A DNA stretch of 64,000 nt. Source: Sedimentibacter sp. zth1. Its GTDB lineage: Bacteria; Bacillota; Clostridia; Tissierellales; Sedimentibacteraceae. The notes beneath the pieces are model-generated. The model ran no database searches. It was not told where the DNA came from and saw nothing but the letters and a program-made list of their open reading frames with translations. Both the position numbers and the translations under genes were made by a program. The DNA is taken from positions 310,001 through 374,000 of the forward strand of contig NZ_CP071445.1 in NCBI RefSeq assembly GCF_017352195.1, read 5' to 3'. Below are positions 7,728 to 16,746 of this stretch, one piece after another. The first letter of the stretch is position 1. Each line of letters begins with the position of its first letter.

Positions 7728-9151
7728 TAAAAATTAAAATATATAAAAGGATTGTATGTACCTTTTACAATATAACTCAAGCTAATTATATATAATAATA
7801 AAAATGACACAGTGTAAACCAAATTAAAGAAAAAGTTGTTATTCAGATTTTTAGCTGTAATTTGGTTTTTAATTAATCTAGTTATAGGAAATGAACCTAT
7901 AATTGCAATAATAAAAAATGTTATTGAACCCTCAAATACCGAAGGTAAAAAATTATCTGTAATCAAGTTATTATTTAATCCAAGCATTGCCTTGATGTAT
8001 ATAAAAGCAGAGTTTATGTCATTGCTTCTAAATAATACCCATCCTAGCATTACGGCAACAAATGTATATAACCATTTAATATATTTTATATTTTTAAATT
8101 TGTTTTCAAAATCAAATAATTTTTCAATAGATAAAAGTATAAAATAATAGAGTCCCCATATGATAAATGTCCAATTTGCGCCATGCCAAATTCCTGTCAA
8201 AATCCATACTGTAAATAGGTTGAAAATAAGTCTTGATTTATGACTTACTCTACTTCCACCAAGTGGTATGTAAACATAATCTTTAAACCACGTTCCTAAT
8301 GATATATGCCACCTTCTCCAAAATTCAGATATTGATCTTGAAATATATGGATAGTTAAAGTTTTCATTAAAATTAAATCCAAACATTTTTCCAAGCCCGA
8401 TTGCCATATCTGAATACCCGGAAAAATCATAATATATTTGAAATGTATAAGATAAAGCACCTAACCATGCCATAGCAACGGACATTGATGATAAATTTGA
8501 ATTAAATGCTTTATCGGCAAATATGGCAAAGGTATTTGCAAGTAATACTTTTTTGCACATACCTACTATAAATCTACAAACACCATCAGAAAAACCTTTG
8601 AATGTTTCTTTTCTATTTGAAATTTGCTTTGCAACAGTTTGGTATCTTACGATTGGACCTGCAATTAGCTGTGGAAAAAATGATATGTACAATCCGACAT
8701 TCAAAGGATTTTTTTGTACTTGTCCATCTTTTCTATATATATCTACAACATATGATATTGCCTGAAAAGTAAAAAATGATATTCCTATTGGAAGAGTAAT
8801 TGATGGAACATTAATTTCTAAATTAAATATGTTGTTTATATTGTTCATAAAGAACATTAAGTACTTGTAAATAAAAATGATTGATAAATTAAACACTACC
8901 ATAGTTGTTAGTATTATTTTAGAGAGTATATTATGGTTTCTGTATTCATTAATAAGTAGCCCAAAAATATAATTTGCCAATATTGACAAAAGCATAATGA
9001 AAACGAATTTTGGCTCGCCCCAAGCGTAAAACATAAGACTTGAAAATAATAAAAATATATTTCTTGATTTTATGCTTCTTAGGAAAACAAAATAAATAAA
9101 CAATACACATGGTAAAAAAAGAAAAATAAATATAGAACTAGAAAATAACAT
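7727..9151 (-). CDS. MBOAT family membrane O-acyltransferase (AlgI/DltB-like)
   Basis: This 474-residue polytopic membrane protein carries acyl (often acetyl) groups across the membrane for polysaccharide modification. Family hallmarks are visible: the PLGISFFTFQ segment, WRRWHISLGTWFKDYVYIPLGG with the conserved Trp-His, and LTGIWHGANWTF with the catalytic histidine. A TGGAGGC ribosome site precedes the ATG on the minus strand. Pairing with a DHHW protein matches alginate-acetylation-like systems rather than the dlt operon, since no dltA, dltC or dltD genes are near. Confidence 0.92.
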   Translation of the reverse strand: MLFSSSIFIFLFLPCVLFIYFVFLRSIKSRNIFLLFSSLMFYAWGEPKFVFIMLLSILANYIFGLLINEYRNHNILSKIILTTMVVFNLSIIFIYKYLMFFMNNINNIFNLEINVPSITLPIGISFFTFQAISYVVDIYRKDGQVQKNPLNVGLYISFFPQLIAGPIVRYQTVAKQISNRKETFKGFSDGVCRFIVGMCKKVLLANTFAIFADKAFNSNLSSMSVAMAWLGALSYTFQIYYDFSGYSDMAIGLGKMFGFNFNENFNYPYISRSISEFWRRWHISLGTWFKDYVYIPLGGSRVSHKSRLIFNLFTVWILTGIWHGANWTFIIWGLYYFILLSIEKLFDFENKFKNIKYIKWLYTFVAVMLGWVLFRSNDINSAFIYIKAMLGLNNNLITDNFLPSVFEGSITFFIIAIIGSFPITRLIKNQITAKNLNNNFFFNLVYTVSFLLLYIISLSYIVKGTYNPFIYFNF

Positions 9152-9307
9152 TTTGCCTCCATTACAAAATATTTATAACCTATAAATATTACTATAGATT
9201 GTTCTTAAAATCAAGCTATTATATATTTTATTAATATAATTACATTTGGAATATTATTGCTATAAATTGGTTAGAATAATATTAATCAATTTCAAAGGAG
9301 AATGTTT

Positions 9308-9619
9308 ATGACAAAAATTATATGTGGTGTTACAAACTGTTATTTGAATAAAGATAAATGTTGCTGTGCTAGTAATGTAAATGTATTAGGTCAAAATGCA
9401 GTAAATAGAGGCTCAACCTGCTGTAGTACTTTTGGTGAAAAGGTAGATGGATTTTCAAATTCAGCTCAAACACCTCAAGATCAATCATATATAGCTTGCA
9501 ATGCAACAAATTGTATTCATAATGAAAATAATAAATGTACATCCCAAACTATCCAAATACATGGCAATAGTTCAGCTAATAGCAAAGAGACATTTTGTAC
9601 AACTTTTCACTGTAAATAA
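9308..9619 (+). CDS. DUF1540 domain protein with two cysteine-rich repeats
   Basis: The 103-residue protein starts at ATG 9308, which is seven bases after AAGGAG; an ATG at 9302 is too close. Two copies of the DUF1540 pattern are present: IICGVTNCYLNKDKCC ... STCCSTF and IACNATNCIHNENNKCTS ... TFCTTF. Each has four or more cysteines that could bind a metal. The family is common in spore-formers and has no firm function. The tandem arrangement suggests a small zinc-binding or spore-associated protein. Confidence 0.88.
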   Translation: MTKIICGVTNCYLNKDKCCCASNVNVLGQNAVNRGSTCCSTFGEKVDGFSNSAQTPQDQSYIACNATNCIHNENNKCTSQTIQIHGNSSANSKETFCTTFHCK

Positions 9620-9655
9620 ATAAGGGTGCTTATATAGCACTCTTATTTATTTTTT
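9618..9655. terminator. Bidirectional terminator between convergent genes
   Basis: A 13-bp stem with one G-T pair (9618-9630 with 9636-9648) has a 5-base loop and a T-rich run after it. It overlaps the stop codon of the DUF1540 gene and that of the opposing DUF3842 gene, so it serves both. Confidence 0.88.
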
Positions 9656-10061
9656 CTTTAATAAGCTCAATAGAGTCATTTATTAATTGCTGTAAAGATA
9701 AATCGGAAACTCCAGCAATATAAGCATTACATTTATGAGATGGAATTAAAATTTTCATAGCATCGCTATCACTGATAGCCTCAGCCATTTTAGGGGTTAA
9801 CTCACCAAGCAAAGAATTAGGCATAATAATGGCTAAAACACCCACTATAATTGGAACTCTATATGCATTGTGTATGATTGCATTTTCTCCAGTTGCACCG
9901 TCATCTGCACCTGCCTTTATCATTTGAGTAGTCGCTACAGAATTTGTACCTAGTGCAAGAACTGTTAAATTTGGTATTTCTTTTTTTATACTTTCAACCA
10001 ATATTTTACCGATCCCACCACCTTTTCCGTCAATTATAGCTATATCATAAATATGTTTCAT
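9630..10061 (-). CDS. DUF3842 family protein
   Basis: The 143-residue cytosolic protein begins with a Rossmann-like nucleotide-binding start, IAIIDGKGGGIGK (about residues 7-19). ALGTNSVATTQMIKAGADDGATGENAI follows in shorter conserved blocks. This is the conserved DUF3842 family of clostridia, with no known reaction. A TAGGAG site precedes the ATG. It is transcribed alone, convergent to the DUF1540 gene. Confidence 0.85.
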   Translation of the reverse strand: MKHIYDIAIIDGKGGGIGKILVESIKKEIPNLTVLALGTNSVATTQMIKAGADDGATGENAIIHNAYRVPIIVGVLAIIMPNSLLGELTPKMAEAISDSDAMKILIPSHKCNAYIAGVSDLSLQQLINDSIELIKEKINKSAI

Positions 10062-10156
10062 AATTACTCCTACGACTGTATTTTATTATACAATTATACC
10101 ATATAAACTAAATAAAGTCATTGAATTGAATTGTTAATATTTTGTTTATTTGGAAC

Positions 10157-10185
10157 TTGACATAATTAATGATGAGGTGTAGAAT
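10157..10185 (+). promoter_or_regulatory. Promoter of the SulP transporter gene
   Basis: A perfect TTGACA at 10157-10162 and TAGAAT at 10180-10185 have a 17-base spacer. The start would fall near 10192, just before a 9-bp hairpin (10198-10206 with 10210-10218) that would sit at the extreme 5' end of the mRNA and may stabilise it. Confidence 0.8.
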
Positions 10186-10253
10186 CTACATTGTTCGAAA
10201 GCACACTTTGTGTGCTTTTATATTGCAAAAAAATACATACTAGGAGTATTATC

Positions 10254-11894
10254 ATGAATATGCTTAAAGATTTTTCTACACAATTGCATACAGAATTTAA
10301 GGGCTATAATACAAAAAGATTAGGAAAAGATATTTTAGCCGGAATTACTGTAGCAGCAGTTGCTTTGCCATTAGCACTTGCTTTTGGAGTTAGTTCAGGT
10401 GCTGATGCTGCCGCAGGACTTATAACAGCAATATTTGCTGGACTTCTAATCGGAGGATTGTCAGGAGGTTCATACCAAATTTCTGGACCAACCGGCGCAA
10501 TGACAGCCATATTAGTTTCATTGGTAGCACGTTTTGGATTGCAAGGAGTGTTTATAGCATGCTTTTTATCAGGAATATTGTTGTTAATTGCAGGAGTGTT
10601 AAAATTAGGAGGATTAGTGTCCTTTATACCATTGCCGGTTATTACAGGTTTTACATCAGGTATAGCAATAATAATAGTTTTAGGACAAATTAATAATCTA
10701 ACTGGGTTTACTAGTTTTGGATTAACTACTTTATCAAAAATATCTAGTTATTTTACAACACCACAAAATTTAGATATTACATCTTTTTTGATAGGGTTAA
10801 GCGTAATTATATTTATGTTTATGTATCCTAAAAAACTAAATCAATTTTGCCCATCTTCATTGATGGCTATAATCTTAGCAACATTAGCAAATGCTATTTT
10901 TAAATTTCCAGTTGCTATTGTAGGAGAAATACCAAGAACTGTTTTTTTAGAAAATAGATTGGACCTTTCATCTATTAACTTTGATACTATTTCAATTTTC
11001 CTTGTTCCTGCAATAAGTATTGCCGCTTTAGGGTTAATAGAAAGTTTGCTGTGTGGTGCATCAGCGGGTAGAATGAAAAATGAAAAATTAAATTCAGATC
11101 AAGAATTAGTAGCACAAGGAATCGGCAATATGATTATACCTTTTTTTGGAGGAGTTCCGGCTACTGCTGCAATAGCACGTACTAGTGTTGCAATCAAATC
11201 AGGCGGACAAACTCGTTTAACAAGTATTTTTCATGCTATTGTGCTTTTATTGTCTATGTTTTTATTAGGTCCTATAATGTCAATAATTCCACTTGCATCA
11301 TTGGCAGGTGTTCTAATTGTTACAGCTTGGAGAATGAATGAGTGGCATGTTATAAAAGATATTTTTTCTAAGAAAATTAAAACTGCAATATTTCAGTTCA
11401 TTATAACAATGCTTGCAACTGTAGTATTTGATTTAACTATTGCAATACTTATCGGTGTATTATTCTCTATAGTTATGTTTGTAGTAAAAGTATCGAATAT
11501 GCAAATTTGTGTTAGAAATATTGAAAAAGATAAACTTGATGATAGAATTACATATATTGATAAATTTGAAAAAACTGCTGTTATTTATGTTACAGGTCCA
11601 TTGTATTTTGGAACAGCAAAATCTCTTGAAGAAAAATTACCATCCAAGACATCTAAAAGTATATTAATTTTTTCAATGAGAGGAGTAACAATGGCAGATA
11701 TTTCAGGAGTTCAAGCATTAAGTGAAATGTGTGAAAAACTTGGAAAAGATGATACTGAAATATTATTTACTTGTGTTCAACCAGAAGTTAAGAAAATGTT
11801 TGAGCGTTGTGGCATGAAAGAAAAAACAGGAGAAAATTCATTTTTCTTCAGCACAAATTTAGCATTAGAATATTTAAGTAAAGAAAATTGCTAA
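10254..11894 (+). CDS. SulP family anion transporter with STAS domain
   Basis: The 546-residue permease starts at ATG 10254, behind TAGGAG at 10241-10246. It would carry sulfate, bicarbonate or a related anion. The N-terminal transporter domain has the family blocks DILAGITVAAVALPLALAFG, GGSYQISGPTGAM and GNMIIPFFGGVPATAAIARTS. The C-terminal cytosolic STAS domain covers roughly the last 110 residues and includes the ISGVQAL loop. Substrate cannot be deduced, as no sulfate-assimilation or carbonic-anhydrase gene is adjacent. It is monocistronic, between its own promoter and a following hairpin. Confidence 0.9.
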   Translation: MNMLKDFSTQLHTEFKGYNTKRLGKDILAGITVAAVALPLALAFGVSSGADAAAGLITAIFAGLLIGGLSGGSYQISGPTGAMTAILVSLVARFGLQGVFIACFLSGILLLIAGVLKLGGLVSFIPLPVITGFTSGIAIIIVLGQINNLTGFTSFGLTTLSKISSYFTTPQNLDITSFLIGLSVIIFMFMYPKKLNQFCPSSLMAIILATLANAIFKFPVAIVGEIPRTVFLENRLDLSSINFDTISIFLVPAISIAALGLIESLLCGASAGRMKNEKLNSDQELVAQGIGNMIIPFFGGVPATAAIARTSVAIKSGGQTRLTSIFHAIVLLLSMFLLGPIMSIIPLASLAGVLIVTAWRMNEWHVIKDIFSKKIKTAIFQFIITMLATVVFDLTIAILIGVLFSIVMFVVKVSNMQICVRNIEKDKLDDRITYIDKFEKTAVIYVTGPLYFGTAKSLEEKLPSKTSKSILIFSMRGVTMADISGVQALSEMCEKLGKDDTEILFTCVQPEVKKMFERCGMKEKTGENSFFFSTNLALEYLSKENC

Positions 11895-11902
11895 TATTTT
11901 CA

Positions 11903-11942
11903 AAGACAATAAAGCAACTAAATATAATAACTTTATTGTCTT
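11903..11942 (+). terminator. Stem-loop after the SulP gene
   Basis: A 12-bp perfect inverted repeat (AAGACAATAAAG, 11903-11914, with 11931-11942) has a 16-base loop and is followed by GATTTTTATTG. It is probably the sulP terminator and overlaps the -35 box of the next promoter. Confidence 0.7.
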
Positions 11943-11969
11943 GATTTTTATTGTTAGTTAAACTATAAT
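11941..11969 (+). promoter_or_regulatory. Promoter of the ECF S-component gene
   Basis: TTGATT at 11941-11946 and TATAAT at 11964-11969 have a 17-base spacer. The leader to the start codon is about 90 bases and contains a short stem (ATTTTGT near 12021 with ACAAAAT near 12043) just upstream of the ribosome site. I could not match this leader to a known riboswitch. Confidence 0.75.
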
Positions 11970-12063
11970 ATCAATAGACTTATTTCATTGAAATGATTTA
12001 AGATAAATACCTAGAAGGTTATTTTGTATCTGAAGATGCGCAACAAAATTTGGAGGAAATTAG

Positions 12064-12600
12064 ATGCAAAATAAAAATAGTTTAAAAGATTTAATATTAA
12101 CTGGCTTGTTTATAGCTATTGGACTTACACTTCCAATAGTTTTTCATTACTTTGGAGGGCTTGGTGCAATTTTTTTACCAATGCATATACCGGTTTTACT
12201 TTGCGGTTTCATATGCGGATGGAAATATGGATTAATCTGTGGTATTATTACCCCATTATTATCTAGTGTATTGACAGGTATGCCACCAATATTTCCTATT
12301 GGAGCAAGTATGAGTTTTGAGTTATTAACTTATGGACTATTGTGTGGTCTGTTATACAAAACATTACATAAAAATATATATGTTTCTTTGATTAGCGCAA
12401 TGCTTGGTGGAAGAATAGTATCGGGTATAGCAAATACGATTTTTATGGGTGTAGCTGGAAAACCATATGGATTTAGTATTTTTATAACAAGTGCATTTAT
12501 AAAATCATTACCTGGAATAATTATTCAAATAATTTTAATTCCTTTATTGATTATTGCACTGCAAAAAACAGGTCAATTAAAAACACAAACACAAAGATAA
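12064..12600 (+). CDS. ECF transporter S component (substrate unknown)
   Basis: The 178-residue integral membrane protein has about five to six helices. It matches the substrate-binding S component of group II energy-coupling-factor vitamin transporters, recognisable from LILTGLFIAIGLTLP, the HIPVLLCGFICGWKYG block and LGGRIVSGIANTI. It would share the EcfA/A'/T module encoded elsewhere. TTGGAGG lies upstream of the ATG. It is monocistronic, with a strong terminator after it. The vitamin cannot be assigned from sequence. Confidence 0.82.
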   Translation: MQNKNSLKDLILTGLFIAIGLTLPIVFHYFGGLGAIFLPMHIPVLLCGFICGWKYGLICGIITPLLSSVLTGMPPIFPIGASMSFELLTYGLLCGLLYKTLHKNIYVSLISAMLGGRIVSGIANTIFMGVAGKPYGFSIFITSAFIKSLPGIIIQIILIPLLIIALQKTGQLKTQTQR

Positions 12601-12605
12601 GTATT

Positions 12606-12637
12606 AAAAAACCGTATCCGAAGATACGGTTTTTTTT
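12606..12637 (+). terminator. Intrinsic terminator after the ECF S-component gene
   Basis: ACCGTATC (12611-12618) pairs with 12623-12630 around a CGAA loop, extended by an A run and a T run of eight. This is a textbook rho-independent terminator. Confidence 0.95.
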
Positions 12638-12729
12638 AAAGATATTAAGAAAATATTGTAAGATGCCATTTCTTGACTACTTTCAGTATTGAGTTTATAA
12701 TAATAATATAAAAAATTGAGGAGAAACAA

Positions 12730-14529
12730 ATGAGTTTTTTACCGATAGATAAAAAAGATTTAGAAATAAGAGGATGGGAACAGTGTGATTTTATATTTAT
12801 TACAGGTGATGCATATGTTGATCATCCTTCGTTTGGAACTGCAATTATCTCTAGAATATTGGAGAGATTTGGATATAAGGTTGGGATTATAGCTCAGCCT
12901 GATTGGAATGACTTAGATGAATTTAAACGATTAGGTAAACCAAGACTTGGTTTTTTGATAAATTCAGGTAATATTGACTCAATGGTTAACCATTATACAT
13001 CTATGAAGAAAAAAAGGAATTCGGATGCATATACACCAGGTGGAGTAGCTGGTAAAAGACCAGATAGAGCAGTAATTGTGTATTCAAATAAGGTGCGTGA
13101 AGCATACAAAGATAGTCCAATAATAATTGGTGGAATAGAGGCAAGTCTTAGACGTTTAGCACATTATGATTATTGGACGGACAAAGTTAGAAGGTCAATT
13201 CTTCTAGATTCTAGTGCAGATTTACTAGTTTATGGTATGGGAGAAAAACAAATTATCGAAATAGCAGAAAGCTTGGATTCGGGTATTCCAATAGAAGAAA
13301 TAACATTTATAGACGGAACAGTATATAAAACTAAAGATAAAGATAGAGCGTATGAACCTATAATTTTACCAACTTATGATGATGTTAGTAAATCTAAGCA
13401 GGAGTATGCAAATAGTTTTAAGATACAACATGATAATACTGATTCATTAAATGCAAATCCTCTTGTTGAGCAATATGGAAATATATATGTTGTACAAAAT
13501 ACTCCAGCCAAGATACTTTCAATGCAAGAGCTAGATGATGTATACGATGTAGACTATGAAATGACATATCATCCTATATATGAAAAAGATGGTGGAATTC
13601 CATCACTTAGTGAAATTAAATTTAGTGTTACAAGTGTTAGAGGATGTTTTGGAGGTTGTTCGTTTTGTGCATTGAATTTTCATCAAGGTAGAACAATACA
13701 AGTTAGAAGTCATGATTCAATCATTCAAGAGGTAGAAAAAATGACTCATGATAAAGAATTTAAAGGTTATATACACGATATTGGTGGACCAACTGCTAAC
13801 TTTAGAATACCATCATGTCAAAAACAATTAGAACATGGGGTTTGTAAGCATAAACAATGTTTGTCTCCTGTTAAATGCCAAAATTTACAGGTTGATCATA
13901 GTGACTATGTTTCATTGTTAAGAAAAGTTAGAAAGCTTCCAAATATTAAGAAGGTTTTTGTGCGTTCAGGTGTTAGATATGACTATGTTATGTATGATAA
14001 AAGTGATGAGTTCATAAAAGAATTGGCAGAACATCATGTAAGTGGACAGCTTAGAACAGCTCCTGAACATGTGTCCAATAATGTTTTGAAACTTATGGGT
14101 AAACCAAATATTGAAATATACGATAAATTTGTAGATAAGTTCAATAAGGTAAGTAAAAATCTTGGTAAAAACCAATATATAGTTCCTTATTTGATATCAT
14201 CACATCCAGGCAGTACATTGAACGATGCAATTAAATTAGCTGAGTATATCAGAGATATGGGATATACACCTGAACAGGTACAGGATTTTTATCCAACTCC
14301 TGGTACATTATCAACTTGTATGTATTATACAGGAATAAATCCTTTAACTGGTAAAGCTGTATATGTACCAAAATCTATTGAAGAAAGAAAAATGCAAAGA
14401 GCTTTGATGCAATACAAAAAAAGAGAAAATTATGGATTGGTGTTAAAAGCATTACAAAAGTCGAATAGATATGATTTGATAGGATTTGACAAAAAATGCT
14501 TAATCAAGCCACCAAAAACAAAATATTAA
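12730..14529 (+). CDS. YgiQ family radical SAM protein
   Basis: The 599-residue cytosolic enzyme belongs to the YgiQ (UPF0313) radical SAM family. The iron-sulfur motif CFGGCSFC lies at residues 306-313. The N-terminal part resembles a cobalamin-binding-like fold ([16 protein letters not shown]), and [16 protein letters not shown] is family-specific. The C-terminal block includes the TAPEHVS and [15 protein letters not shown] segments. The reaction catalysed is not known. TGAGGAGAAAC precedes the ATG. It appears monocistronic. Confidence 0.93.
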   Translation: MSFLPIDKKDLEIRGWEQCDFIFITGDAYVDHPSFGTAIISRILERFGYKVGIIAQPDWNDLDEFKRLGKPRLGFLINSGNIDSMVNHYTSMKKKRNSDAYTPGGVAGKRPDRAVIVYSNKVREAYKDSPIIIGGIEASLRRLAHYDYWTDKVRRSILLDSSADLLVYGMGEKQIIEIAESLDSGIPIEEITFIDGTVYKTKDKDRAYEPIILPTYDDVSKSKQEYANSFKIQHDNTDSLNANPLVEQYGNIYVVQNTPAKILSMQELDDVYDVDYEMTYHPIYEKDGGIPSLSEIKFSVTSVRGCFGGCSFCALNFHQGRTIQVRSHDSIIQEVEKMTHDKEFKGYIHDIGGPTANFRIPSCQKQLEHGVCKHKQCLSPVKCQNLQVDHSDYVSLLRKVRKLPNIKKVFVRSGVRYDYVMYDKSDEFIKELAEHHVSGQLRTAPEHVSNNVLKLMGKPNIEIYDKFVDKFNKVSKNLGKNQYIVPYLISSHPGSTLNDAIKLAEYIRDMGYTPEQVQDFYPTPGTLSTCMYYTGINPLTGKAVYVPKSIEERKMQRALMQYKKRENYGLVLKALQKSNRYDLIGFDKKCLIKPPKTKY

Positions 14530-14554
14530 TTTATTATTAAGTATATGAAAAATA

Positions 14555-14583
14555 TTGCAAAATATATAAAATTAAGTTAGTAT
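14555..14583 (+). promoter_or_regulatory. Probable promoter of the capA-cdaA-cdaR unit
   Basis: TTGCAA at 14555-14560 and TAGTAT at 14578-14583 have a 17-base spacer, placed about 35 bases before the CapA start. The -10 box is imperfect, so confidence is moderate. Confidence 0.5.
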
Positions 14584-14619
14584 TATATTGACAATAAAAT
14601 TTATAAAAGGGAAAAGAAG

Positions 14620-15897
14620 ATGCGAAAAAAACACACACTATCTTATGGTAGATTATTTCTAGTGATACTAATTATAGGTTTAATTTTAACTGTTAGTATT
14701 ATGGTAGGAGTAAATTTAAAAGAAAAATTATTTGATAATCAACCTAAAGACAATGCGAACAATGAACAAAATACAGACATTAATGTTGTTGGCGATAACG
14801 ACAAAGATAGTAACAAAGATAACGATTCAAATGTAGATGAACCAAATAATGTTGAAGACATAAATATCACAATGACAGCAGTTGGAGATATCATGTTTCA
14901 TCCAAAAGAAATTTGGGGAGGATATGATGAGGAAACAGATACTTTTGATTATAAACCATATTTTCAATATGTAAAGCCAATTCTTGAAAAAGCAGATATT
15001 GCAGTTGGTAATTTTGAGGGTACAACCTGTGGCAATGACTTATATAAATATCAAGGATATCCTTTATTCAATGCCCCAAATGAAGCTTTAGATGCTCTTA
15101 AAGATGCTGGATTTGATGTGCTTTCAACTATTAACAACCACTCCTTGGATACAAGGAAAACTGGTGTTATTAGGACCATTGAAAGAATGGATGAAAGAGG
15201 CATTGTACATGTCGGAACATATAAAGAAAAACCTGAATCAAGAATTTTGATGCAGAATGTAAAGGGTATTAAAATTGCATTTTTAGCTTATACAGAGCTT
15301 TTAAATGGTTTAGAAGTAGTAATGACAGATGAAGATTTAGACACAATGATTAATAAAATTGATAAAGAAAAAATCAAACAAGATATTGCAGATGCAAAGA
15401 AAAATGAAGCAGATTTGATAGTTATGATTATACACTGGGGAAATGAGTACAATAGAAAACCTAATCAAATGCAACAAGAATTAGCTAAATTTTTATTAGA
15501 TGAAGGTGTAAATATAATTCTTGGTAGTCATCCTCATGTTATTCAAGATTGTAGCGGGGTAATGCATGAAGGTAAGAAGGCATTTATTGCATATTCGACA
15601 GGGAATTTTATATCAAATCAAAGAATAGAAGAAGAGCTTGTTTCTCAAACAGAAGATGGTATCATAATTAATTTTAATATTAAAAAGGATGGAAAAACTG
15701 GAGAAACTACTTTAGAGACAGTTGAATATACGCCAACATGGGTATATAGAGAAAAACTAGCAGGTAATAAGTATACTTATAGAATACTACCAGTTATGGA
15801 TTTTATAGAAAGTGATGAATTTTCTGAAAATTCAATAAAAAGAATGAAAAGGTCTTTAGAAGATACAATGTCAAAATTAGATACTAATTTTAATTAA
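14620..15897 (+). CDS. CapA family protein (metallophosphatase-fold, surface)
   Basis: The 425-residue protein has an N-terminal membrane anchor (about residues 11-30), an acidic, Asn/Asp-rich linker (about 40-80) and then a PGA_cap domain. Metal-site-like motifs of the calcineurin-type fold are visible: AVGDIMFHP, VGNFEGT, STINNHSLD, IHWGNEY and GSHPHVIQ. CapA proteins take part in poly-gamma-glutamate capsule synthesis, but no capB or capC is present, so the actual substrate is open. It precedes cdaA by 21 bases and may be co-transcribed. Confidence 0.88.
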   Translation: MRKKHTLSYGRLFLVILIIGLILTVSIMVGVNLKEKLFDNQPKDNANNEQNTDINVVGDNDKDSNKDNDSNVDEPNNVEDINITMTAVGDIMFHPKEIWGGYDEETDTFDYKPYFQYVKPILEKADIAVGNFEGTTCGNDLYKYQGYPLFNAPNEALDALKDAGFDVLSTINNHSLDTRKTGVIRTIERMDERGIVHVGTYKEKPESRILMQNVKGIKIAFLAYTELLNGLEVVMTDEDLDTMINKIDKEKIKQDIADAKKNEADLIVMIIHWGNEYNRKPNQMQQELAKFLLDEGVNIILGSHPHVIQDCSGVMHEGKKAFIAYSTGNFISNQRIEEELVSQTEDGIIINFNIKKDGKTGETTLETVEYTPTWVYREKLAGNKYTYRILPVMDFIESDEFSENSIKRMKRSLEDTMSKLDTNFN

Positions 15898-15918
15898 TAA
15901 TTATAGAGGTGCCATATT

Positions 15919-16746
15919 ATGAACCAAATTAAGTTAATTTTTTCAAATATGTCTATTGTAAGTTTAATTGATATAGTAGTAGTTTATTTTCTTATTTATC
16001 AAGGCTATGTACTTATAAAAAACATGAGAGCTAAACAACTTGTAAAGGGTATTGTTTTAATTTTAGTGATTACTCAACTTGCATCGTTATTTAAATTCTA
16101 TACGTTAAGTTGGATTTTGGAGAATACTGTTCAAGTAGGCTTTATAGCATTAATTATTTTGTTTCAGCCTGAACTTAGAAGAGCTCTAGAATTTATTGGA
16201 CGTTCGTCGATGTTTTCAATAAATACATTAGATAAAGATACTGCAACTTCAGAAAAAGTAATTAAAGAGATTTGTTCAGCTGTATCATCTCTTGCAAGGC
16301 AAAAGATAGGAGCTTTAATTATATTCGAGCAAAAAACTGGATTAAATGAAATTGTTGATACTGGTACATCTCTAGACTCAGCTATTTCAAGTGGATTGTT
16401 GATTAATATATTTATACCGAACACACCACTTCATGATGGTGCGGTTGTTGTTAGAAACTATAGATTAGCAGCTGCAGGATGTTTTTTACCTCTAACAGAT
16501 AATAACACATTGAGTAAAGATATTGGTACAAGACACAGAGCAGCACTTGGAATTACTGAAAGATCAGATGCTATTGCAGTAATAGTATCAGAAGAAACAG
16601 GTTATATTTCATATGCTGTTGATGGTAGACTTTATAGAAATATTCAGGTCGATGAGTTAGAAAGAATATTATCTAGCGTATATTTTGAAGAAGAAAAACC
16701 AAAATTATTTGAAAAGTGGAGATATAAAAATGAAGGTAAAAAATGA
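15919..16746 (+). CDS. cdaA: Diadenylate cyclase CdaA
   Basis: This enzyme makes the second messenger cyclic di-AMP from two ATP, which controls potassium and osmotic balance. The 275 residues comprise three N-terminal membrane helices (about 12-85) and a cytosolic DAC (DisA_N) domain. The catalytic motifs are present: LHDGAVVV with DGA at 173-175, and TRHRAALG with RHR at 205-207. AGAGGTG precedes the ATG. The regulator gene cdaR overlaps its end by 17 bases, the usual cdaA-cdaR pairing. Confidence 0.96.
   Translation: MNQIKLIFSNMSIVSLIDIVVVYFLIYQGYVLIKNMRAKQLVKGIVLILVITQLASLFKFYTLSWILENTVQVGFIALIILFQPELRRALEFIGRSSMFSINTLDKDTATSEKVIKEICSAVSSLARQKIGALIIFEQKTGLNEIVDTGTSLDSAISSGLLINIFIPNTPLHDGAVVVRNYRLAAAGCFLPLTDNNTLSKDIGTRHRAALGITERSDAIAVIVSEETGYISYAVDGRLYRNIQVDELERILSSVYFEEEKPKLFEKWRYKNEGKK

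Noticed and set aside
10198-10218. Hairpin after the SulP promoter considered as an attenuator
   Set aside because: It would sit within the first few transcribed bases and has only a short T tract, so termination there is unlikely; a 5' stabilising stem is more plausible.
14588-14593. Perfect TTGACA just before the CapA gene as a -35 box
   Set aside because: A -10 box at 17 bases would fall inside the ribosome site and start (GAAAAG); the TTGCAA/TAGTAT pair slightly upstream is better placed.
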